In this document: in pieces, positions 1 to 8,990 of the stretch | Numbering within the stretch: the first letter of the stretch is position 1 | How the letters are laid out: every line of letters begins with the position of its first letter | Source: Actinoplanes sp. NBRC 103695 | GTDB lineage: Bacteria > Actinomycetota > Actinomycetes > Mycobacteriales > Micromonosporaceae | DNA: 64,000 nucleotides | Direction of reading: 5' to 3' | Assembly (NCBI RefSeq): GCF_030269485.1 | Contig: NZ_BSTL01000008.1 | Span: 161,729-225,728, forward strand | Program-made: the position numbers and the translations under genes | The notes under the pieces: generated by a model | Told to the model about the DNA's origin: nothing | The model's database searches: none | Seen by the model: the letters and a program-made list of their open reading frames with translations, nothing else

Positions 1-210
1 GGCGAGTAGGCACCCGGGGGCCTGGCAGCCGGGCCTGACCCCACGCTCGGCGTAAGCGGCGGCAGCGACGGCGAGTAGGCACCCGGGGGCCTGGCAACCG
101 GGCCTGACCCCACGCCCAGCGCAAGCGGCGGCGGCACTGACGGCGAGCAGGCACCCGGGGGCCTGGCAGCCGGGCCCGGCCCACGCCCGGCGCAAGCGGC
201 GGCAGCGAAG
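1..210. repeat. three tandem ~70-bp repeats
   Basis: Three head-to-tail copies start near 1, 70 and 142, each opening with GGCGAG(T/C)AGGCACCCGGGG and ending in an AAGCGGCGGC-type tail. The copies differ by a few substitutions and short indels. A fourth decayed start may follow near 211. The array may extend left of the window. No ORF with gene-like codon use runs through it. The rest of the stretch to 309 is the leader of the next gene. It is not CRISPR-like because there are no unique spacers. Confidence 0.85.
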
Positions 211-309
211 GTGAGCGGGCGCGGGTGGCCTGCGGTTTCGCGCAGGAGCGGGATCGACGGAATCGCATGGGAACCGCATACTCGGTCCTGCCGATGAACG
301 GGGGACGGT

Positions 310-615
310 ATGGAAACGCGGGTGGATCCGGCGGTCTTGGATGTCGCCGCTGAGCGGTGTGGCGGGCTGGCCGGGCGGCTGAAGCGGGCCGCCGGTGAGG
401 TCGAGCCGGAGAGCCGGGCAGCGATCGGCGGGCTGGGCGGCGGGTTCCGGCTGCGCGGCTCGCTGGAGCGGGTGCTGGCGTCGCGGCTGGACGAGTTCGG
501 GAAGTTCGAGAAGTACCTGCACGACCTGCAGGGGGCGTTGACCCGGACGGCCGGCGACTACCGGCGTAGTGACTCGGTGAGCGCGGACCGGTTCGCGTTC
601 CTGCGGGAGGGCTGA
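310..615 (+). CDS. small ESX/WXG-like protein (type VII secretion target family)
   Basis: This 101-residue soluble protein opens with METRVDPAVLDVAAERCGGL and is predicted mostly helical. It has no signal peptide or membrane segment. Length, helical character and position fit EspC/WXG100-like substrates of type VII secretion, which form helical hairpins. The ATG follows a GGGGGA motif. It ends 5 bases before the hydrolase gene at 620, so the two are probably co-transcribed. A dimer partner or export chaperone role for the hydrolase is inference. Family assignment rests on size, composition and context. Confidence 0.6.
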   Translation: METRVDPAVLDVAAERCGGLAGRLKRAAGEVEPESRAAIGGLGGGFRLRGSLERVLASRLDEFGKFEKYLHDLQGALTRTAGDYRRSDSVSADRFAFLREG

Positions 616-619
616 CCGG

Positions 620-2260
620 GTGGTCACGCTGGCCGAGTTGCGGGACGCGCGGTTCGGGGAGCTGGATCTGGCGGCGGACGCCTGGATCGCGTTCGGGAAA
701 CAGGCCGCGGATCTGTCGGCGGACACCTCGGCGGATCTGATCGGGCCGCTGCGGGCGTCGCCGTGGGCGGGTCCGGCCGCGGACGCCGCGTTCACCCAGC
801 TGGACAAGGTGGACGACGAGTTCGAGGTGGCGGCGCTTCAGGTGCGTACCGTCGGGTCGCTGCTGGCCGGTGCCACCGATGAGCTGCGCGGGCTGCAGAC
901 GCGGTTGCGCGGGCTGCTCGACTCGGCGGCCGCGCAGGGGTTCGCGGTCTCCGACGACGGGTCGGTGACGCCGCCGCGGCTGACTCAGGCGGAGATTCAT
1001 GACCCGGACGGGCAGTTGATCGCGCGGGAGCGCAACGGTGCGGCGCGGGATCTCGCGCGGCGGATCGGTGACGTGCTGACCACGGCGGCCGAGGCCGACA
1101 GCCGTTGCGCGAGGGCGTTGGATCAGCTGGTCACGAACGTCTTCGGGCAGGAGGCGTACGAGTACGACGACGCCACCGCGGATGCCCGGGCCGCCGCCGG
1201 CGCGCTGGGTCTGGCCGAGGCGAGCATCCCGGCGGCGGGTACGGATCCGCGGCAGGTGACGGCGTGGTGGCGTTCGCTCACGCCGGAGCAGCAGGGGCTG
1301 TTCCTCACGGCGTACCCGAATCGTCTGGGTGGTCTCGACGGCGTGCCGTCGGCGGACCGCGACCTGGCCAACCAGCTGGCCCTGCGGAATTTCGTCGGGG
1401 ACAACGTGAACCGGCGCCGGGACCGGGACAACCCGGAGCAGGATCGGGCGCTGATGCTGCTGGACAAGCTGGAGCGCTCCGAGCAGGGGCCGGAGAACAA
1501 GCAGCTGTTCCTGCTCGGCGTCGACCCGGCGGGGGACGGGCGGGCGGTCGTCTCGTGGGGCAACCCGGACACCGCCGGCCGGACCGCGGTGGTCGTGCCG
1601 GGGGTGGGCACCGAGCTCGACGACATCCGCGGCCTGATCAACCGGGCGGGAAACATCCAGGACGCGGCGGCCGTGCTCAAACCGGACGAGCAGGTGGCCG
1701 TGGTGGCGTGGCTGGGCTACGACACCCCGGGCATCAACATGGACATCGTCAGCGCGGTCGGCGGCGACAAGTCCCGGGCGGGCGCGGTCGCGCTGGACGG
1801 GTTCGTGAACGGGCTGCACGCCACCCACGACGGGCCGGCGCACATCACCGCGATCGGGCACAGCTACGGCAGCACGGTGCTGGGCGAGGCGGCCGGCACG
1901 GGCGACGGGCTGGCGGTGGACGACCTGATCGCGCTGGGCAGCCCGGGCATGCGGGTGGATCACGCGTCGGAGTTCAACGTGCCGGAGAGCCACGTGTGGG
2001 CCGGCGCGGCGGCCGACGACAACTTCGTGGCCCGGCCGGAGCACACGGCGGCGAAGATCCCGCTGATCGGCGGCTGGATCGGGGAGAAGGCCGGCGACTG
2101 GATCCACGGGCCGGGGCCGCACTACGCGGAGTTCGGCGGGAACGTGCTCAAGATCGACACACACGGGCACAGCGGGTACTGGGAGAACGGCTCGATGAGC
2201 CTGCGGAGTCAGGCGGCGATCGTGGTGGGCGACTACGGCAACGCACCGGTGGAGCGCTGA
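620..2260 (+). CDS. WXG-like N-terminus fused to alpha/beta hydrolase (DUF1023)
   Basis: This 546-residue protein has two parts. The first ~150 residues are helical and contain a W-A-G turn in ASPWAGPAADAAF, like ESX/WXG100 domains. The C-terminal half is a DUF1023 alpha/beta hydrolase with nucleophile elbow GHSYG (Ser415) and a late HGHSGYW motif (His515 or His517) as the likely catalytic histidine. There is no Sec signal, so export, if any, would use type VII secretion. The GTG start lies 5 bases after the upstream WXG-like gene, and the stop overlaps the next gene by one base. The substrate is unknown; a lipase or esterase is likely. Confidence 0.75.
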   Translation: MVTLAELRDARFGELDLAADAWIAFGKQAADLSADTSADLIGPLRASPWAGPAADAAFTQLDKVDDEFEVAALQVRTVGSLLAGATDELRGLQTRLRGLLDSAAAQGFAVSDDGSVTPPRLTQAEIHDPDGQLIARERNGAARDLARRIGDVLTTAAEADSRCARALDQLVTNVFGQEAYEYDDATADARAAAGALGLAEASIPAAGTDPRQVTAWWRSLTPEQQGLFLTAYPNRLGGLDGVPSADRDLANQLALRNFVGDNVNRRRDRDNPEQDRALMLLDKLERSEQGPENKQLFLLGVDPAGDGRAVVSWGNPDTAGRTAVVVPGVGTELDDIRGLINRAGNIQDAAAVLKPDEQVAVVAWLGYDTPGINMDIVSAVGGDKSRAGAVALDGFVNGLHATHDGPAHITAIGHSYGSTVLGEAAGTGDGLAVDDLIALGSPGMRVDHASEFNVPESHVWAGAAADDNFVARPEHTAAKIPLIGGWIGEKAGDWIHGPGPHYAEFGGNVLKIDTHGHSGYWENGSMSLRSQAAIVVGDYGNAPVER

Positions 2261-2715
2261 TGAGAAGGCTCATGGTCCTGCTGGCGGTCCTGCTGGTCGC
2301 CGGATGTCAGAAGGAGGGAACGACGGTGGAGGTCAAGAGCCGGGCCGAGGTGGAGACCGTGATCAGGGCCCAGGCCGGCGAGCTGCCGGGGGAGGTCGAC
2401 GGGCTGCGCCTGAACAGCGCACCGTGCGGGAACGGCGACACGTGGAACCTGACCGGCATCGGCGCGATCCCGTTGGCCGCCGAGAAGCACGTCGCCACCC
2501 TGCGGGCGGTCAAGGAACGGTGGCAGGCCGACGGCTGGCAGATCGACGACGACCGGACGCTGCCGGACGGCGTACGCGGATCGCTCTCGGGTGTCACCCC
2601 CGACGGCGCCCTCACCGTCTCGCTCACCAGCAGCCAGCCGCCCAGGCAACTGGCCGTGATCATCGCCAGCCGGTGCTACCGCCCGGCACCGGGGGAGGAC
2701 CCCGCGAATCAATGA
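2260..2715 (+). CDS. small lipoprotein
   Basis: This 151-residue protein starts MRRLMVLLAVLLVAGCQ, a lipoprotein signal peptide with lipobox VAGC (Cys16). The mature part is hydrophilic with no recognised domain. Its ATG overlaps the hydrolase stop (TGATG), so the genes are translationally coupled. The position suggests a partner of the hydrolase, for example a surface-anchored regulator or immunity-like protein; this is inference. A longer reading frame through this region includes the antisense-like shadow of the hydrolase and is not used. Confidence 0.7.
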   Translation: MRRLMVLLAVLLVAGCQKEGTTVEVKSRAEVETVIRAQAGELPGEVDGLRLNSAPCGNGDTWNLTGIGAIPLAAEKHVATLRAVKERWQADGWQIDDDRTLPDGVRGSLSGVTPDGALTVSLTSSQPPRQLAVIIASRCYRPAPGEDPANQ

Positions 2716-2740
2716 CGGCCACGTCGGGTAAGAAGACGCC

Positions 2741-3241
2741 ATGACCGACGAACCTTTGTACGCCAAGTGGGGCTTCACCGACTCCGAGTGGGGCCTGCTT
2801 GTCGGGCTGCCGCAGGCCGTCCTCACCGCGGCCAGCGCCGCGTCCCAGGACGGCGCCCGCAAGACCCGTGCCGAGAACGAGGCCGGACTGGACAAGATCT
2901 CCGAGGCGCGGGCCTCGGCGAGCGGGCTGGTGGTCGAGATCGCGCAGGAGGCGCTGGTCTCGGCCGGCGACCCCGAGCTGGGGGAGGACCCGCCGGTGAT
3001 CGAGCCGGCCGACCCCATCGGGTACGCCCGGGACGTGCTCGTCCGCGCCAAGGAGGTCAGTGCCGTCCTGGCCGCGAAGGCGACCCCGGCGGACGCGGAG
3101 ACCTACAAGCACTGGCTGGTGGAGATCGCGGACACCGTGGTCGGCGCCGCCAGCACCGGTGGGGTGCTCGGCATCGGCGGGGAGGCGGTCACCGATCGGG
3201 AGCGGAACTTCCGGGACAACCTGGCGCAGGCTCTGACCTGA
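2741..3241 (+). CDS. hypothetical protein
   Basis: This 166-residue acidic, helix-rich protein begins MTDEPLYAKWGFTDSEWGLL. It has no signal peptide or membrane segment and I do not recognise a family. Codon use is typical of the genome. A short AAGAAG motif precedes the ATG. It is on the same strand as the preceding three genes with a 25-base gap, so it may belong to that transcript. The AraC gene begins 12 bases after its stop. Confidence 0.6.
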   Translation: MTDEPLYAKWGFTDSEWGLLVGLPQAVLTAASAASQDGARKTRAENEAGLDKISEARASASGLVVEIAQEALVSAGDPELGEDPPVIEPADPIGYARDVLVRAKEVSAVLAAKATPADAETYKHWLVEIADTVVGAASTGGVLGIGGEAVTDRERNFRDNLAQALT

Positions 3242-3253
3242 TAAAACGGCGGT

Positions 3254-4102
3254 ATGACGGTTGTTGACGAGCACGTGCAGGCCCGGCCCTCGCCGGGCCT
3301 GCGGCCGTTCGTCGCGCTGTACTCCGGGTACCGCCAGCGTGGCCTCGCACCGGCCCTGCACCGCGGGCTGCCGTCGCCGTACCTCACGCTCATCCTCACC
3401 CTGGACGAGCCGCTCACCATCCGTGAGCACCCGGACGGGAAGCAGGCGCCGGGCACCTACGACACGCTGCTCGGCGGTCTGCACCTCGCGCCCGCGCTGA
3501 TCACGCACGACGGCGCCCAGTCCGGCGTGCAGATCGCCGTCCATCCGCTCGGCTGCCGCGCGCTCCTCGGCCTGCCCGCCGGCGAGCTCAGCGGCCTCGA
3601 CGTCGACCTGCCCGCGGTGCTCGGCGACCGCGCGGCATCGTCCTTGCGCGCCGCCGTGCTGGCCCACGACTCCTGGGCCGGCCGGTTCGCCGCGCTCGAC
3701 GCCGCGCTCCTGCGACTGTGCCGAGCAGATCAAGATCCACATCCCGATCTCGGGTACGCGTACGAGCGCCTGCTCGCCACCGGAGGCGCCGTGACCGTAC
3801 GCCAGGTTGCGGCCGAGGTCGGCTGGAGCACCCGCCACCTGACCAGCAGATTCCGCGCCGAGACCGGCCTCGGGATCAAGGAGGCCGCCCGGGTGACTCG
3901 CTTCGACCGGGCCCGGCGGCGGCTCCGCCCCGGCGTGAAGCTGGGCGACCTGGCCGCCGCCACCGGCTACTTCGACCAGGCGCATCTGGCCCGCGACTTC
4001 CACGCCTTCGCGGGCGTGCCGGCCAGCCGCTGGCTGGCGGACGAGATCGCATTCGTCCAAGCCCGGGGCGTGCCGGACGGCGAGGATGGGTGGCATGACT
4101 GA
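3254..4102 (+). CDS. AraC family transcriptional regulator
   Basis: This 282-residue protein has an N-terminal effector-like domain (about 1-170) and a C-terminal double helix-turn-helix (about 175-275). The first HTH is near VRQVAAEVGWSTRHLTSRF and the second near LGDLAAATGYFDQAHLARDF, both typical of AraC/XylS proteins. It ends inside the start of the VOC gene (8-base overlap), so it may act on that gene or on its substrate pathway. The effector is unknown. Confidence 0.9.
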   Translation: MTVVDEHVQARPSPGLRPFVALYSGYRQRGLAPALHRGLPSPYLTLILTLDEPLTIREHPDGKQAPGTYDTLLGGLHLAPALITHDGAQSGVQIAVHPLGCRALLGLPAGELSGLDVDLPAVLGDRAASSLRAAVLAHDSWAGRFAALDAALLRLCRADQDPHPDLGYAYERLLATGGAVTVRQVAAEVGWSTRHLTSRFRAETGLGIKEAARVTRFDRARRRLRPGVKLGDLAAATGYFDQAHLARDFHAFAGVPASRWLADEIAFVQARGVPDGEDGWHD

Positions 4103-4508
4103 CACGACACCGCCGCCCACCGTGTGGCCCTCGTTGCGGGCGAACGACGCCCGGGCCCTGATCCGCTTCCTGGTCGACGTGGTCGGCTTCGAGGAGACCG
4201 CCGTGTACGGCGACGACGACACCGTCCAGCACTGCCAGCTGTCGTGGCCGCTCGGCGGCGGCGTCATGCTCGGCTCGGCGGCCGGTCGCGGCGACGACGA
4301 CAAGTGGGCGCTGCGGCCCGGATCGTTCGGCTGCTACGTGGTCGCCGACGACATCGACGGCATCTACGCCCGGGTCAAGGGCGCCGGCGCGGAGATCACC
4401 GAGGAGCCCACCCGCACCGACTACGGCTCGTACGGTTTCGCGATGCTCGACCCGGAGGGCAACCGCTGGAGCTTCGGCACCTACCGGGGCGAGCCCCGCA
4501 AGGCCTGA
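4095..4508 (+). CDS. VOC (glyoxalase/bleomycin-resistance fold) protein
   Basis: This 137-residue protein has paired beta-alpha-beta-beta-beta modules typical of the vicinal oxygen chelate fold. Recognisable parts are LRANDARALIRFLVDVVGFEE near the N-terminus and the closing AMLDPEGNRWSFGTY. The start at 4095 is preferred over the in-frame ATG at 4086 because GGATGGG lies just upstream. It overlaps the AraC stop, indicating coupling. VOC proteins range from dioxygenases to drug-binding proteins; the substrate cannot be told here. Confidence 0.82.
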   Translation: MTDTTPPPTVWPSLRANDARALIRFLVDVVGFEETAVYGDDDTVQHCQLSWPLGGGVMLGSAAGRGDDDKWALRPGSFGCYVVADDIDGIYARVKGAGAEITEEPTRTDYGSYGFAMLDPEGNRWSFGTYRGEPRKA

Positions 4509-4589
4509 GTCTGGTGGGCCCCGCCTCGCCCTCGGGCGATCCACGAGACAGGACTTGGCCGTCTTTCACCACCCGGCCAGAAGCACGAC

Positions 4590-5216
4590 CTAGTCGCGTC
4601 CGAGCAGGCCCCGCTCGAAGGCGGCAGCCACCGCCGCCGCGCGGTCGCGCACGCCCAGCTTCGCGTACAGGTGAAGAAGGTGGGTTTTGACCGTCGCCTC
4701 CGAGATGAAGAGGCGCTGGGCGGTCTCCCGGTTGTTGCACCCCTGGGAGATCAGCGTGAGGACCTCGAGCTCGCGCTGGCTGAGCGGCTCGGCGGCGGGC
4801 GATCGCAGCCGGCCGATCAGCCGCCCGGCCACCGCGGGGGAGAGCACCGACTCGCCGCGGTGCGCCGCCGACACCGCCCGGAACAGGTCCTCGCGCGGGG
4901 TGTCCTTGAGCAGGTAGCCGGTCGCCCCGGCCTCGATCGCGGGCAGCACGTCGCGGTCCGTGTCGTAGGTCGTCAGCACCAGCACCCGGGCCTCCGAGCC
5001 GTCCTTGCGCAGCGCGCCGATCGTGGTGACGCCGTCCATGCCGGGCATGCGCAGGTCCATCAGCACCACGTCCGGCCGCACCGACCGGGCCACGGCCAGC
5101 GCCTCCCGCCCGTCACCGGCCTCGCCGACCACCTCGAACCGGTCGTCGCCGGCGAACATGCCGCGCAGGCCGTCCCGGACCACCGGATGGTCGTCGACGA
5201 TGAGCAGCCGGATCAC
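4590..5216 (-). CDS. NarL/LuxR-type response regulator
   Basis: This 208-residue protein has a receiver domain (1-120) with the acidic pocket DD at 8-9, phosphoacceptor Asp54 in VLMDLRMPGMDG and a conserved Lys near VLLKD. A LuxR-type HTH follows (about 145-205: LSQRELEVLTLISQGCNNRE). Its start overlaps the kinase stop by 4 bases (ATGA), giving a coupled two-component pair. Such regulators bind DNA as dimers once phosphorylated. The target genes are not visible. Confidence 0.93.
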   Translation of the reverse strand: MIRLLIVDDHPVVRDGLRGMFAGDDRFEVVGEAGDGREALAVARSVRPDVVLMDLRMPGMDGVTTIGALRKDGSEARVLVLTTYDTDRDVLPAIEAGATGYLLKDTPREDLFRAVSAAHRGESVLSPAVAGRLIGRLRSPAAEPLSQRELEVLTLISQGCNNRETAQRLFISEATVKTHLLHLYAKLGVRDRAAAVAAAFERGLLGRD

Positions 5217-6445
5217 GCGGCGGCCCGCACACAGGCCGAGATGGCGGTGCCGGCGCCCGGCTCGGACTCGACCTCGAGGGTGCCGGCGATCCGGCGCAGC
5301 CGTTCCCGCATCGCGGCGAGCCCGTGCCCGCCGGACTCCGACGCCACCCGGGGCGCCGACAGGTCGAAACCGGCGCCGTCGTCACGGACGTCCAGCGAAA
5401 CCACGTCTTCCATGTAGGACAGTGTGAGGGCCACCCGGGACGCCTCGGCGTGCCGGGCCACGTTGGCGAGCGCCTCCTGCGCCGCGCGCAGCAACGTCGT
5501 CTCGACCTCCGGGGTGAGCGGCCGCACCGTGCCGGTGGTGATCAGCTCGGCGGGCACCGCGTTCAGCGCCGACCAGCCGTCCACCACCTCGGTGAGCGCG
5601 TCCGGCAGCGCCGCTGCGGCAAGCTGCTGCGGGCGCAGCGCCTGCACCGACCGGCGCGCCTCGGTCAGCCCGTCCCGGGCGAGCCGTTTCGCCTGGTCCA
5701 GGTGCCGGCGATGGTCCGCGGGCCGGCCCTCGGCCGCGTCGGCCGCCTCCAGCTGCGTCACGATGCCGGTCAGGCCCTGCGCCAGCACGTCGTGGATCTC
5801 CCCGGCGAGCCGCTGCCGCTCGTCCAGCACGCCGGCCTCCCGCGCCTGGGCGAGCAGTTGCGCGTGCAGGCCGGCGTTCTCCCGCAGGGCGGCGGCCAGC
5901 TTCGCGTTCGCGTCGCCGAGCTCGACCACCATCTGCCGGCGGCGCTCCGACTCGGCGTCGTTCCGCATCGCCATCCGGGTCATGGACACGCCGATGACGA
6001 TGTTGAATCCCAGCAGCACGAGGAAGCCCGGCAACACCGCCGGCTCGGCGATCACGGCGAAGCCACCGATCTGGCCGATCGCGCTGAACACCGCCACCCC
6101 GGCCGCGCCGACCAGTGCCCGCCGCCCCGACCATGCCGTCCCCACGAACATGTAGCCGGTCCAGATGAACAGCGCGAACAGCGGGCTGGCCAGGATGAGC
6201 AGCGGGAAGAAGCAGTACAGGCCGATCAGGAAGACCCGCATCACCGCCGGCCGGTCGATCCACTGCGGATGCAGGGTGATGAACCAGAACAGCCAGAGTG
6301 CCGCCGCGCCGGCCAGGCCCAGCCCCACCGCGATCGGCAACACCCGGGCGAAGTCCGTGATCAGCATCAGCACGGTGGAGCCGGCCAGCGCTCCGTACGG
6401 CAGCGTGCGGATCGCCCGCCGCCCGAATCCGTGACGCGTGTCCAT
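5213..6445 (-). CDS. membrane sensor histidine kinase (HisKA_3)
   Basis: This 410-residue protein has about five or six membrane helices in residues 15-160, a short coiled coil, then a HisKA_3 dimerisation domain with His218 in ERQRLAGEIHDVLAQGL and a HATPase_c domain ending near GAGTAISACV. There is no large extracellular domain, so it may sense a membrane-borne signal. The start at 6445 (MDTRHGFGRR) is chosen because sequence upstream is non-coding in character. It is coupled to the response regulator at 4590. Confidence 0.92.
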   Translation of the reverse strand: MDTRHGFGRRAIRTLPYGALAGSTVLMLITDFARVLPIAVGLGLAGAAALWLFWFITLHPQWIDRPAVMRVFLIGLYCFFPLLILASPLFALFIWTGYMFVGTAWSGRRALVGAAGVAVFSAIGQIGGFAVIAEPAVLPGFLVLLGFNIVIGVSMTRMAMRNDAESERRRQMVVELGDANAKLAAALRENAGLHAQLLAQAREAGVLDERQRLAGEIHDVLAQGLTGIVTQLEAADAAEGRPADHRRHLDQAKRLARDGLTEARRSVQALRPQQLAAAALPDALTEVVDGWSALNAVPAELITTGTVRPLTPEVETTLLRAAQEALANVARHAEASRVALTLSYMEDVVSLDVRDDGAGFDLSAPRVASESGGHGLAAMRERLRRIAGTLEVESEPGAGTAISACVRAAA

Positions 6446-6554
6446 GCCTTCGAGCCTGGCACGGCACCCATCAGCCGGAATCAACCGGTTGGTGGAGGCC
6501 GGGTTCCAGTTTCGCTTCCGGGGCGTCGGCCCCTGCGGCGAATCTGGAACTGGC

Positions 6555-7769
6555 CTAGACCTGCGCCACGGCCTCTTCCTCGGCGGGCTTACCGCGGCCG
6601 GTGACCGTGGCATAGACCGAGCCGATCTGGGACGCGACCCGCTTCCACGAGTACGCCTGGCGGGCCCGGTCCAGCGCGGCCGTGGCGTACGCGAACCGGC
6701 GAACCTTGTCGTTGACCAGCCGCCGCAACGCACCACCCAGAGCACGCGGATCGCGGGCCGCGACCAGGTCGCCGGTCAGGCCGTCCACGACGGTCTCGGT
6801 GAGGCCACCCACGGCCGTGCCGACGATCGGCAGACCGCACGCCATCGCCTCGAGCGGCGCCAGCTCGAACTGTTCCTGCCAGGGCGCGGCGACCAGCACG
6901 TCGGCCGACCGGTACCAGGCCGGCATGTCCTTGGCCGGCACCCCGCCGATCAGGCGCACCCGGTCGGACACCTGGAACTTCTCGGCCAGCGCCCGCAGCC
7001 GCCGCGCGGCCGGGTCGGACGCCAGCTGGTCCGGTGGCGGACCGCCGATGACGACGCACTCGGCGCCCGGCACGTACCGCATGGCCTGGATGACGTCGCC
7101 CAGGCCCTTGCGTTCGACCAGCCGGCCCACGGACAGGATCCGCGGCCGTTGCGGGTCACGTTCGGCGGACGGGCCCTCCGGCGTGAAATGCTCGCTGTCG
7201 ACCCCGGCCGGCACGACGGTCAGCCGGGCCCGCGGCACCCCGATGCGCACCAGGCCCTGCACCTCGTCCTGGCTCTGCGCGACCACCCGGTCGACGGCCC
7301 GGCCCAGCGCTCGCTCGTACCCGGATCGGGAAGCGCCCCTGCCCTGCGTGGCAGTGGCCAGATCGGCCAGTTCGTGGAACGACTGCACCACCGGCACACC
7401 GACCTGACGGGCGGCGGTGACGGCGGCGAGCCCGCTCGTCCAGAAGTGCGCGTGCACGACCTCCGGTCGCCAGTCCGCGGTCCAGGCCTGCCGCAGCCAC
7501 TTGGCGAAATCGCCCATGTGCTCCAGCAGGAGCTCCGGCGGCAGCGTCTCGGAGGGTCCGGCGGGGACATGCACGACGCGTACGCCGGAAGCCATCGTCA
7601 CCACGTCGTCGAGGCCGTCACGGTCCCGCCGCGTGTACACCCGCACCTCGTGTCCGAGCTCGCCGAGAGCGGCCGACAGGTCGGCGACATGCCGCCGCTG
7701 CGCGCCACCGGTGGCGTCCCCACCGTCCGCGAGCGGACTGGCGTGCTCCGAGATCATCGCGATGCGCAA
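6555..7769 (-). CDS. glycosyltransferase family 4 (GT-B)
   Basis: This 404-residue enzyme is a GT-B retaining glycosyltransferase. The N-terminal domain starts RIAMISEHASPL and the C-terminal domain carries ILSVGRLVERKGL and the E-x7-E-like region QEQFELAPLEAMACGLPIVG that binds the nucleotide sugar. A TTG start at 7769 is preferred because GGAGGAGGG sits 5 bases upstream. The first ATG would be four codons later. Donor and acceptor are unknown; an envelope or storage glycan is plausible. It lies 109 bases upstream of the histidine kinase on the same strand. Confidence 0.88.
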   Translation of the reverse strand: MRIAMISEHASPLADGGDATGGAQRRHVADLSAALGELGHEVRVYTRRDRDGLDDVVTMASGVRVVHVPAGPSETLPPELLLEHMGDFAKWLRQAWTADWRPEVVHAHFWTSGLAAVTAARQVGVPVVQSFHELADLATATQGRGASRSGYERALGRAVDRVVAQSQDEVQGLVRIGVPRARLTVVPAGVDSEHFTPEGPSAERDPQRPRILSVGRLVERKGLGDVIQAMRYVPGAECVVIGGPPPDQLASDPAARRLRALAEKFQVSDRVRLIGGVPAKDMPAWYRSADVLVAAPWQEQFELAPLEAMACGLPIVGTAVGGLTETVVDGLTGDLVAARDPRALGGALRRLVNDKVRRFAYATAALDRARQAYSWKRVASQIGSVYATVTGRGKPAEEEAVAQV

Positions 7770-7871
7770 CAGAGCCCTCCTCCAGCGAGTAACGCGGTGC
7801 AGATGCCCGAGGCCCAAATCTGTAAACATGAGCTCCGATGCGCCCCACCTTTCCGCAGCGTATCCCGCAGA

Positions 7872-8729
7872 TCAGGCAGGGGACGCCCGGTACCGCCGCG
7901 CGTACTCCGCAAGGATCGGCTCCACCTCCGCGGTGGCCGCTTCCCACATCTCGTCGAAGAGCTCGTGATAGAGCCGGATGTCGTCCTTGCCCTGCGACGT
8001 CAGCGACGTGTTGAAGAGGTCGATCCCCAGCCAACGGTCGTCGACCAGCTCGAAGCAGTTGACGGCCGGGTTCGGCAGCTGGGCGGAGAACGGGATCACG
8101 CGGATGGTGATCCGGTCGTCGGTGGAGACCTTCTGCAGGAACTCGATCTGCTCGAGCATTCCCTCATCGCCGAGCACCCGGTTCGCCAGCGCCGCCTCGG
8201 ACAGGACCACGAGGACGCGGGTACGCCCGGCGAACATGTTCTCGCGGCGCTGGACCTTGCCCGCCACGGCCTCGAGCAGCGCGGCCTCGGAGGGGGGCCG
8301 TCGCTTGCCGGTCATCATGCGGTGCGCGGTCTTCATCACGGTGTAGGCGTACGCCGTCGTCTGCAGCAGGCCGGCGATCGTGGTTGGCTGGAAAACCCGG
8401 ATCGTTCTGCCTCTGAGCTCGTAGTCCGCCACCTCGCGTTGCTTGCCGGCGAGCTTCGCGCGCTGATCTGTCAGGTCGTTGTAAGCATCCTCCGCCTCGT
8501 CCACGAGCTGGGACACCAAGGCGGGCGGCAGCTGAAGCGCCTCGCCGATCCGGCGAACATCGGCCGGGTCGGGTTTGACCGCGCCGGTCTCGATGCGGGA
8601 GATCTTCGGCTGGTTCATACCGACGAGGGCGGCCAGTTCCTTCCCCGACAGCCCGGCGAGGCGGCGGTGGCGGGCCAGTTTCGCGCCGACGTGCGGACCG
8701 TCGGCTGGGTCGAGCGAACCGGATGACAT
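7872..8729 (-). CDS. XRE-type regulator with DUF5753 domain
   Basis: This 285-residue protein has an N-terminal Cro/C1 HTH (about 12-70; GKELAALVGMNQPKISRIET) and a long C-terminal DUF5753 domain. This architecture is very common in Actinobacteria, usually beside a small DUF397-like protein, and some members work as antitoxin-like regulators (Scr1 type). A GAGGAGGG ribosome site lies just before the ATG. The small gene at 8763 is the expected companion, transcribed first with a 33-base gap. Confidence 0.92.
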   Translation of the reverse strand: MSSGSLDPADGPHVGAKLARHRRLAGLSGKELAALVGMNQPKISRIETGAVKPDPADVRRIGEALQLPPALVSQLVDEAEDAYNDLTDQRAKLAGKQREVADYELRGRTIRVFQPTTIAGLLQTTAYAYTVMKTAHRMMTGKRRPPSEAALLEAVAGKVQRRENMFAGRTRVLVVLSEAALANRVLGDEGMLEQIEFLQKVSTDDRITIRVIPFSAQLPNPAVNCFELVDDRWLGIDLFNTSLTSQGKDDIRLYHELFDEMWEAATAEVEPILAEYARRYRASPA

Positions 8730-8762
8730 GGCCCGCCCTCCTCGGTAGGGCTCGGTAATTCC

Positions 8763-8990
8763 TCAGTTGACCTTATCGACGGCGGCAAGGAGAAGGTCGA
8801 CGGGGATTTCGACGAGTCTCTCTCCCTCGGGGATCTCCACGCCAGCGTCGGCAGCGTCGATCGAGTATCCCTGTACCACCAGGGTGCCTCGGTCGGTGCG
8901 GTAGACGGTGGGACAGGTACCGCTGGTGCACGAGTAGGCGATGCTCTCGAGGGTTAAGGGCGACTTATCCGACTTATCCATTTGAGTCAC
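8763..8990 (-). CDS. small partner protein of the DUF5753 regulator
   Basis: This 75-residue acidic protein has a core YSCTSGTCPTVYRTDRGTLV and a hydrophobic C-terminal helix. It resembles the small proteins that accompany XRE/DUF5753 regulators but lacks the usual DUF397 motif, so it is a related companion rather than a clear DUF397 member. The GTG at 8990 or the ATG at 8981 could be the start; neither has a strong ribosome site. The N-terminus contains a DKSDKS codon repeat. The function of the pair is unknown. Confidence 0.65.
   Translation of the reverse strand: MTQMDKSDKSPLTLESIAYSCTSGTCPTVYRTDRGTLVVQGYSIDAADAGVEIPEGERLVEIPVDLLLAAVDKVN

Noticed and set aside
1-210. Possible CRISPR array
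   Set aside because: The units are ~70 bp, directly abutting, and have no unique spacers.
1105-2259. Long plus-strand frame through the hydrolase gene
   Set aside because: Only its 3' end (2260-2715) is a real gene; the upstream part is the +1 shadow of the hydrolase.
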